Of a DNA stretch of 14,382 nt, positions 1-6,600 are shown piece after piece; within the stretch, counting starts at the first letter, position 1; every line of letters begins with the position of its first letter. A program made the position numbers and the translations under genes. Below the pieces are notes generated by a model, which was not told the DNA's origin, made no database searches, and was given only the letters and a program-made list of their open reading frames with translations. The stretch is from B4-G1 sp964393895 (GTDB taxonomy: Bacteria > Chloroflexota > Anaerolineae > B4-G1): assembly GCA_964393895.1 (NCBI GenBank), contig CAYMWP010000120.1, forward strand, positions 1 through 14,382, read 5' to 3'.

Positions 1-17
1 TTAAAATGATCTGGGTA

Positions 18-32
18 AGACCTCCGAGGTCT
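18..32 (-). terminator. Possible terminator hairpin after the acetyltransferase gene
   Basis: A perfect inverted repeat with a 6-bp stem AGACCT/AGGTCT and a 3-base loop, 39 nt past the acetyltransferase stop. On the minus strand the bases after the stem include only a short TTTT (within 1-10), so the T tract is weak and late. It may end the operon, but the call is tentative. Confidence 0.3.
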
Positions 33-70
33 ATAGGGTCTCTACTGAAACGAAACACACCCAATTGATT

Positions 71-961
71 CTAGGAGAGGTTCAGGTGCATCTCGATGCG
101 GCGGAAGGACTCGATGTAGCCCAATGCTTGCATAGCGGGCCAATGAGGATCTTGTACGGGCAGGTTTTCGCTCTTGGTATCCATAGCCGGGTGGCGTGTG
201 TGCAGGGCGTGAATGAGCGCCAGGCAGACCTGATGAGGGTCGCCGGTTTCTGTTTGCAGAACCAGGCGGCCCAGTTGAAAGACCGTCTTTTGGTACACGA
301 TCCAGCCCTGGCCTTCGCTCTCTAATTCGATGCGCAGCGCCGCCAGGCTGCCGGCGTTTATCAACGAGCTGTTTTCGGTCAGCCACGAGGGAGCGCTCCG
401 GCGCTGGTCTAGCAGAGCCGTCGCCTGCCGGTGACTCAGATCCTGGACAGTATAGGGGGGTATGAGGACATCGTTAGACGGGATAGCGGGAGGGCGGCGA
501 ATCACCATCAGCTCTCGAACCTCGTGGAAACCGAGCTTGAGGAATAGGCGATGGGCCGGTTCATTGTTCTTGATGACGTCCAGGGTGACGTAGGATGCCC
601 GCAGGCGACGGGACTGGGCCACTAGTTGCTCCATGAGCATCTGCCCGGCGCCGCATCGTCGTTGAGTGGGAACGACACCCAGGCGAGTGACCCAGGTGTG
701 TCCGGGTCGCACTCCCAGCATAGCCAACCCCAGGATTTGGTCTCCTGCCCGCGCGACGAACGATCTATCCAGGTCAACGTCGTAATTGCGCACGTACTCG
801 CGCAAGCGGGCGGCGTTCATCGGCATGGGTACGATATAATCCACGCGGGTTTGATTGTAGGCGGCGACTAGCTCCTCGATGGTGAACCGGCTGGCGGGCA
901 CGAGCTCTACGGTGGGAGTGTCGCCGGTGGGGAGAGCGATGGCTAGAGCAGGCAGGGTCAT
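71..961 (-). CDS. GNAT-family N-acetyltransferase, probably tandem GNAT with degenerate second half
   Basis: A 296-residue protein predicted to transfer an acetyl group from acetyl-CoA to an amine; the substrate cannot be told from sequence. The N-terminal GNAT fold covers about residues 18-155. Its acetyl-CoA loop is visible as RLGVVPTQRRCGAG (93-106), which fits the R/Q-x-x-G-x-G/A motif, and it is followed by NNEPAHRLFLKLGF (132-145), the usual motif B with an Asn and a Leu-Gly-Phe end. Residues 165-296 look like a second, degraded GNAT half: the end LGYIESFRRIEMH resembles the last strands of the fold, but no acetyl-CoA loop is visible. The start codon overlaps the stop of the upstream receiver by 4 nt (ATGA), so translation is probably coupled. 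No membrane segment is seen. The family is clear; a link to the signalling genes rests only on position. Confidence 0.85.
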   Translation of the reverse strand: MTLPALAIALPTGDTPTVELVPASRFTIEELVAAYNQTRVDYIVPMPMNAARLREYVRNYDVDLDRSFVARAGDQILGLAMLGVRPGHTWVTRLGVVPTQRRCGAGQMLMEQLVAQSRRLRASYVTLDVIKNNEPAHRLFLKLGFHEVRELMVIRRPPAIPSNDVLIPPYTVQDLSHRQATALLDQRRSAPSWLTENSSLINAGSLAALRIELESEGQGWIVYQKTVFQLGRLVLQTETGDPHQVCLALIHALHTRHPAMDTKSENLPVQDPHWPAMQALGYIESFRRIEMHLNLS

Positions 962-1335
962 TCATCATCCTCGGGGTCAAAGTAGGCGGCGATTTGGGAT
1001 GGAAACGCTTTGGGGCTGATGGGTTTAGAAATGTAGCCATCGCATCCATACGCCTCGATCATCTGTCTGGCCGTAGCGGGAGGCCAGGCCGTCACAGCGA
1101 CGATGGGTACGTGGCTCAGTTCCGGCGTGCCCTTGATGAGCGAGGCCAGGGTTTGGCCCTCCACGTCGGGTAGACCCAGGTCGAGGAGAATTAGATCGGG
1201 GATCTCTTCCATAGCCATCATCAGGCCAGTTTCGCCATCGGGCGCGTGGAGCACGCAATAGTCATAGGGTTTCAAGGTGCGTATCACCAACCGGGCGCTA
1301 TCGGCATAGTCCTCGATGAGCAGGATGGTTTTCAT
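958..1335 (-). CDS. Single-domain response regulator (CheY/Spo0F-like receiver)
   Basis: A 125-residue protein that is a receiver domain and nothing else. It should take a phosphoryl group from a histidine kinase, most simply one of the two kinases encoded upstream, and signal by protein contact. Key residues are present: acidic pair E8-D9, phospho-acceptor D52 in LILLDLGLPD, T82 in VAVTAW, and K104 in the SKP motif. The chain ends in an acidic DPEDDE tail with no output domain. The ATG has a GAGG ribosome-binding site 6 nt upstream. It lies 40 nt after the previous receiver gene and overlaps the acetyltransferase start by 4 nt, so those two products may be made together and may interact (inference). 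Confidence 0.92.
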   Translation of the reverse strand: MKTILLIEDYADSARLVIRTLKPYDYCVLHAPDGETGLMMAMEEIPDLILLDLGLPDVEGQTLASLIKGTPELSHVPIVAVTAWPPATARQMIEAYGCDGYISKPISPKAFPSQIAAYFDPEDDE

Positions 1336-1375
1336 ACTGTGCCTCGTTCCCTGACCTCAAGTGGGAGCCGCTGGA

Positions 1376-1768
1376 TCAGGAGGTTCCCTTACTGTCCGAA
1401 TCGGGATAATGGGCCGCTACCATATCAATCAGTTCCATTGCCTGGACCGGTTTAGAAAGATAATCGTCACAGCCGGCGTTCAGAAAGCGCTCCCGGTCGC
1501 CGCGCATGGCGGACGCCGTGAGAGCGATCACGGGGATGTCGCACAGTTCCTCGTCCGCCTTGATGTGCCCGACCACTTCTATCCCATCTATGCCGGGCAG
1601 GCCAATATCCAGCAGGACGAGGGGCGGCTTTATCTTGCGCACCATCGCCAGCCCGACTATGCCGTCTTGGGCCTCGATGAGCGTGTACCCATGGGTTTGC
1701 AGTATCTTGCGCACGATGCGGCGGTTGTGGTAATTATCCTCGATGTACAAGACGGTCTTGTGCTCCAT
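1376..1768 (-). CDS. Single-domain response regulator (receiver only)
   Basis: A 130-residue receiver domain without an output domain. Visible active-site residues are E10-D11, phospho-acceptor D54 in LVLLDIGLPG, T84 in IALTAS and K106 in SKPV, so it should be phosphorylatable. The sequence resembles receivers paired with large GAF/PAS hybrid kinases, and the neighbouring kinases lack receivers of their own, so it may act as their detached phosphate acceptor (inference). A GGAG site sits 6 nt before the ATG. It begins 21 nt after the PLP-receiver fusion gene and is followed 40 nt later by a related receiver gene, so the three are probably co-transcribed. Confidence 0.93.
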   Translation of the reverse strand: MEHKTVLYIEDNYHNRRIVRKILQTHGYTLIEAQDGIVGLAMVRKIKPPLVLLDIGLPGIDGIEVVGHIKADEELCDIPVIALTASAMRGDRERFLNAGCDDYLSKPVQAMELIDMVAAHYPDSDSKGTS

Positions 1769-1789
1769 TGTTTGCTCCAGGGTCGGCGA

Positions 1790-3463
1790 TCAGATTTTAT
1801 CACTCAATACCTCGACCACGTGGTCAACCAGCTCGCGGGCGCTAAAGTTACCTTTCTGCCACACGGATTCGGTGTAGCGGCGCAGGCGTTTCCACTCGTC
1901 ACCCGTAAGAGATTTGGCCGAGACGATGATGACGGGAATCTCTTGGGTGCGTTCGTCTCCCTTGAGTTCGTCCAGGATGGAGAACCCGTCCATACCCGGC
2001 AGCGTGAGGTCCAGCATCACCAGGCCGGGTTTCCGTTGGCGCACCAGGTCTATCCCGTCCAGTCCGTTGTGCGCCTCAAAGACGCGGTACTGCTTGTAGC
2101 TCTGCAGCAGGCGGCGGATGAGACGGCTGTCGTGGGCGTTGTCGTCAATGACGACGATGGTAGTGATCTGTTCGTCCAGTTGGTCCAACGCCACGGCCAG
2201 GTCTTCTTTCGGCAGGCTCTGGATGCCGTCGGTGGGGCGGGCCGCGAGCGGTGTGTCCACGTCCAGGTGCAGCAGGAAATGGTCTTCCAGTGCGTGTTTC
2301 TCGGCGCTAAAGGTGTGCCCCGAGCAATTGACCACCACCCGTTCGCCCGGTTGAACGTATCCCTCGTTCAATAGTTTTTCCAGCCCGGCAAAAGCGACGC
2401 TGGCCGCCGGCTCCATCGAAAAGCCCTCGGTGCGGGCGACGCGCCGCATGGCGCGGAAAGCGCCCCCGTCGCTCACGGCGACCATGGCGCCGCCATATTG
2501 GTCGCTGGCCTGCTTCAGCGTCTCGTAGGCCAGGCCGGGGTTGCCGGTGGCCAGCACGATGACGAGGGTGTCCGGTAGCACCGGCTCGGCCTGCGCCAGC
2601 CCTTGTTCCCAGGCCTGCACCATGGGGGAGCATCCCTGCGCCTGCACGATCCCCAGTTTGGGCACGTGGCCTATCAGCCCGGCCTGGTGCAACTCGTGGA
2701 ATCCTTTCAGCACTCCCAGCGGGCCGATGCCGCCGGATACGGATTGGATGTACCAATCGGGCGCTTGCCACCCGAATTGCTCGACGAGTTCGAGGGCGAT
2801 GGTCTTCATACTCTCCTTGCCCGTAATGCCCCTGGCGCCTTGGTCTTTGAATATTCCCCTGCGGGCCGCAAAGTCGGCGGCGACCTCTTTGGCCTGGTCG
2901 TAGGTGCCCGTGATCTTGACCACCTCCGCGCCGTAGAGAGCCAACTCGCGTATCTTTTCGGCGGGGACGTTGCTGGGCAAAAAAGTCCACAATTTGATGC
3001 CAGCGCGGGCGCAGTAGGCAGCGTAGGCGGCAGCTGCGTTACCGGTCGAGGCGAGCACCAGTTCGTCAATCCCCTGCGCTTTCAGGCTGCTCACGGTGAA
3101 GGCCGCCTGCCGGTCTTTGAAGGAGCCGGTGGGGGATTGGCGCTCGTCCTTGATCCAGATTTCGCCCCCTTGCGTGCCGTGCCCCGATTCTTGCTCTAAT
3201 CCCTCGGCGCGGGTGAGAGAAGTCCACCCCTCGCCCATCGAGACGATGGGGAAATCGTCGGGGAAGGGGAGCAGTTCCCGGTAGCGCCACAGATTGGTGG
3301 GGCGGTGGGTCATCGTGGCGGGCCAGTCGGCGGGCAGGGCGGCCAAGTCGTAGCGGGCTTCGATCCACGCGCCGCCGCACGCACTACAGCGGGAGGTAAA
3401 GAGATTGGCCTCCATTTCGTGTCCACATTCCAGACATTGGACGGAATTGAAAAGTGTTTTCAT
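1790..3463 (-). CDS. Threonine-synthase-like PLP-dependent enzyme fused to a C-terminal receiver domain
   Basis: A 557-residue two-part protein in one uninterrupted frame. Residues 10-29 hold a zinc-ribbon-like pair (C10, C13, C26, C29), as in many threonine-synthase-family proteins. A fold-type II PLP domain follows to about residue 395: the Schiff-base lysine is K116 in PTGSFKDR, N142 lies in STGNAAAA, a glycine-rich loop SGGIGPLG spans 243-250, and SGHTF lies at 381-385. After a linker of about 37 residues, a receiver fills 433-557 with D440-D441, phospho-acceptor D485 in VMLDLTLP, S515 and K537. Known family members catalyse beta/gamma replacement or elimination on amino acids; threonine synthase makes threonine from O-phosphohomoserine. 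The usual GNxGN-type phosphate loop is replaced by SGGIGPLG, so the true substrate is uncertain. No clear ribosome-binding site precedes the ATG. The receiver suggests phosphorylation control of the enzyme (inference). Confidence 0.88.
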   Translation of the reverse strand: MKTLFNSVQCLECGHEMEANLFTSRCSACGGAWIEARYDLAALPADWPATMTHRPTNLWRYRELLPFPDDFPIVSMGEGWTSLTRAEGLEQESGHGTQGGEIWIKDERQSPTGSFKDRQAAFTVSSLKAQGIDELVLASTGNAAAAYAAYCARAGIKLWTFLPSNVPAEKIRELALYGAEVVKITGTYDQAKEVAADFAARRGIFKDQGARGITGKESMKTIALELVEQFGWQAPDWYIQSVSGGIGPLGVLKGFHELHQAGLIGHVPKLGIVQAQGCSPMVQAWEQGLAQAEPVLPDTLVIVLATGNPGLAYETLKQASDQYGGAMVAVSDGGAFRAMRRVARTEGFSMEPAASVAFAGLEKLLNEGYVQPGERVVVNCSGHTFSAEKHALEDHFLLHLDVDTPLAARPTDGIQSLPKEDLAVALDQLDEQITTIVVIDDNAHDSRLIRRLLQSYKQYRVFEAHNGLDGIDLVRQRKPGLVMLDLTLPGMDGFSILDELKGDERTQEIPVIIVSAKSLTGDEWKRLRRYTESVWQKGNFSARELVDHVVEVLSDKI

Positions 3464-3587
3464 GATCTATAACGCGGATGAGCGGGATTGGCAGCTTGTT
3501 TGAGATTATACTGCAAATGCGCGGAGAACGCTAGATCTGAACCTCGACGGGCCTTGCGCTTTTCCTCCAATCCCCGATCCCCAATCT
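3464..3587. other. Intergenic gap between the large kinase and the PLP-receiver gene
   Basis: This is the largest gap between consecutive genes of the set. It holds the end of a short-unit repeat, the possible -10 box at 3505-3510 and a fragment CGCGGATGAGCGGGAT next to the PLP start, which resembles half of the hairpin repeats near 14134-14282. I see no hairpin with a T run, so there is no clear terminator here. Confidence 0.6.
3505..3510 (-). promoter_or_regulatory. Possible internal promoter -10 box before the PLP-receiver gene
   Basis: A perfect TATAAT on the minus strand, 41 nt before the ATG of the PLP-receiver gene, inside a 124-nt gap. The -35 region at the right distance (around 3528-3533) is a poor match. 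If real, the PLP-receiver, two receivers and acetyltransferase could be expressed separately from the kinases. Confidence 0.3.
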
Positions 3588-3609
3588 TTAATCTCCAATC
3601 TCTGATCCC
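3567..3609. repeat. Degenerate short-unit repeat (CCAATCTC-like), overlapping the kinase stop codon
   Basis: Plus-strand units such as CCAATCC, CCGATCC, CCAATCTT and CCAATCTC follow each other with a 7-8 base period. On the minus strand they read GGAGATTGG-like. The block covers the last codons and the stop of the 1734-aa kinase gene and continues into the gap. A related stretch lies at 13926-13938 in the opposite orientation. Confidence 0.7.
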
Positions 3610-6600
3610 TGTCGTACCGGCAGGCGGACGGTGAATGTTGATCCTGCGCCAGGGTTGCTGCGCGCGTCAATTGTGCCGCCGTGCATCTCTACCAGGTGGC
3701 GCGTGATGTCTAGGCCCAGCCCTGTCCCTTCGGCACGCCGCGTGAGAGAGCTGCCCGCCCGCCTGAAGCGCTCGAATATTTTCTGTAGGTCACCCTCACT
3801 CATACCGGTGCCGGTATCTTGGACCTCTATGCAGACCCATTCATCTTTTTCGCCCTGACCGCCGTGGTCTACATAGGCCCGCATGGTGATGCTGCCTTCC
3901 TCGGTGAACTTGATGGCGTTGCCGATCAAGTTGTTCAGGATCTGGCTGAGGCGCACGCGGTCGGCCTCGATTGGAGGTACGCCTTGCTCGGCCTCGGTCA
4001 GTATTTCGACGGGCTTGTTGACGAGCAGGCCGGCGTTGCTGGTCTTGACCTCGTCGAGCAACGCTGGGATGTGAACTTTTTCCATCTCCAACTCCATGCG
4101 CCCGGCCTCGATCTTGGCCAGGTCCAGGATGTCGTTGATGATGCGCAGCAGGTGCTTGCCGTTGTCATAGATCGCCTGTACGTCTTCGAGCGTGTCTGGG
4201 TCTATCTCGCTCACGCCCATCAACATCAGCTCGGTGTAGCCGATGATCGAGTTGAGGGGCGTGCGCAGTTCGTGGCTCATATCGGCCAGGAACTCGCTCT
4301 TGCGGCGGTCGGCCTCGCGCACTTGCTCGGCCGCTTTCTGGGTCTCTTCGTAGAGGCGGGCGGTGCGCAGGGCCGCCGCACCTTGCTCGGCCAGGGTCTC
4401 GTACAGGCGCAGTTTGCGCTCGTCGAAATATCCTTCCTTCTGCGAACTCACCGAGAGGACACCCAGGTATTCTCCGCCGAAAGTGAGCGGCAAGGTCATA
4501 ACGCTACGGGTCCCCGTCATACGGGCAATCTCGCGGACGGGTGGATCAACGTCTTGGTCGAGGAGGAGGTTGGGTGATATAAAGACTTTGCCTTCGACCG
4601 AGTCTTGGAGCGAGGGGAACTGTGACAGAGGCAGGTGCATCTCTTCTTCCATGACTGGAAGACCACTGTCGAAATCAGCCTGGCGGCGCACGATCAGGGT
4701 GAGCTCCTCTGCCTCCGGCGCTACTGTGAAGATCGAGGGTTGGGTGTTGGGGTAGATGCCCGTCTGCTGAATCAGCGCATCTAACACCTCATCCTCGGTC
4801 TGAGCGCCGGCCAGCACCTGGCTGATCCTCAGTCGGGTCTCCACCTGTTCGACGTAGCCGGCGTTCTGCAGCGCGGTGGCGATCTGCCCGGCCAGGGTGC
4901 TAAAGATGTCCAGGTCGGCCTGGGTGAAGCGCCCCTTCTGGCTGTCCTGCACGTCCAATACTCCCAGCACCTGGTCTCCGACGACGAGGGGCGTCGCTAC
5001 CTCGGAGCGGGTGTCGGGCAGCAGCGGGTTGGGCATAAAGTCGGGCGCGGTGGTGGTATCGGCCACCGATACGATCTCGCGGCTGCGGGCGGCGCGGGCC
5101 ACCAGGCTCTTTTCCTGGTCGAGCGGGATGGAGTGGCCCTGTTGCAGCATCTTTTGGCCCACCTCGCCGGAACCAGAGCGCATCACCAGGTCGCGCTGCG
5201 CCTCGTCCAGCAGGTAGACGTGGACGTGGTATAGATCAAAGCTGCTCTGCAACTGGGCCACCACTTCGTTCAGCAACTCGTCGGGGTTGAGGATGGCGTT
5301 GATCCGCTCGGCCAGGTCGGCGGCGGCGCGCAGTTGGGTGGTAAAGCGCTGACGTTCCATCTCTGCCCGCTTGCGTTCGGTGATGTCGCGGGCAGTGCCC
5401 ACCAACCCGACCGGGGTCCCTCGTTCATCTTTGAAAAGGGTAGTCGTCATCCAGGTGGGGAAGGTGGTGCCGTCCTTTCTAACGTGGCCAACTTCGCCCT
5501 GATGGGCGCCGGTCTCCATCACCCGCTCGTTGAAGGGGCCGACATCTTTCTGCAACTGCTCTTTGGTGTGGAACATGCTCAAGTGCTTGCCCTGCAACTC
5601 TTCTACGCTGTAGCCGTGCATCTGGGCCCAGGCGGGGTTGATGAACTGGATTTTCCCATCCAGATCAGACACGGCGGTACCGTCAATGGACTGTTCAACC
5701 GCGCTGCCCAGCCGGCGCAGTTCTTCCTCCGCCTGCTTGCGCTCGGTGATGTCGGAAAAACTCACCCGCACCAGGTTGCGATCTGCTTCTGGCAGTTTCA
5801 CCACCTGAACGTCAACGGGGAACTCTTTTCCAGAGGAGCGGACGTACAGCGCTTCCAGCCTGGGGCTGCCGCCTGCCATAGCGCCCTGAATGGCTTCGCT
5901 CATCACTTCCATAGCCGAACGGCCATCGGGCTGAACCTCCGCGCTCACGGCCAACGGACTGGTTTTGAGCAGTTCTTGACGCGTGTAGCCAAAGAGTTCC
6001 AATGCTCTCTCGTTCACGTCATCGAAGGCGAGTTTGTCAACATCAATAACCATAACCCCTTCCGGTGCAAAGTCGAACAAGGTGCGGAAGCGCGCCGCGC
6101 TCTCTTGCAGCGCCTCCTGTGCCCGCTTGCGCTCAGTGATGTCCTTATCCACACCACGATAGCCGAGGAGGTTGCCTTCCTCGTCCAGCAGGGGGACGCC
6201 GTTGGTCAGCAGGTAAATCTCGCGCCCATCCGCGGTTATGTTCCGGTTCTCCAGATCCACGATGGGTTTCTTATGGGTCACAATCTCGCCAAAGACCTCG
6301 CCGACGCGAGCGGCCTCTTCCTCCGGCATAAAGTCAAAGGGCGTCTTGCCCAGCATCTCCTCGGCGGTGTGACCCAGCACGTCTACGACCTTGTCGGAGC
6401 AGTAGGTGTAGCGGCCTTGTGCGTCGGTTTCCCACACCCAGTCGGACGTGGTCAACGCCACGTCGCGGAAACGCGCCTCCGATGTGCGTATGTCTTTGAA
6501 CAGACCGGCGTTCTGCAGCGCGGTGGCGATCTGCCCGGCCAGGGTGGAGTAGGTATCCAGGTCGCTCTCGGTAAAGCGCCCCACCTGGTCGTCCTGCATA

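Noticed and set aside
1361..2374. Plus-strand open frame of 337 codons
   Set aside because: It lies antisense to a receiver gene and the PLP-receiver gene, both with clear family motifs. Its translation shows no recognisable domain.
2307..2990. Second minus-strand frame inside the PLP domain
   Set aside because: Arg/Gly-rich out-of-frame translation; the in-frame product has all the PLP motifs.
3819..4577. Plus-strand open frame of 252 codons
   Set aside because: It lies opposite the HisKA-ATPase region, whose motifs are intact on the minus strand.
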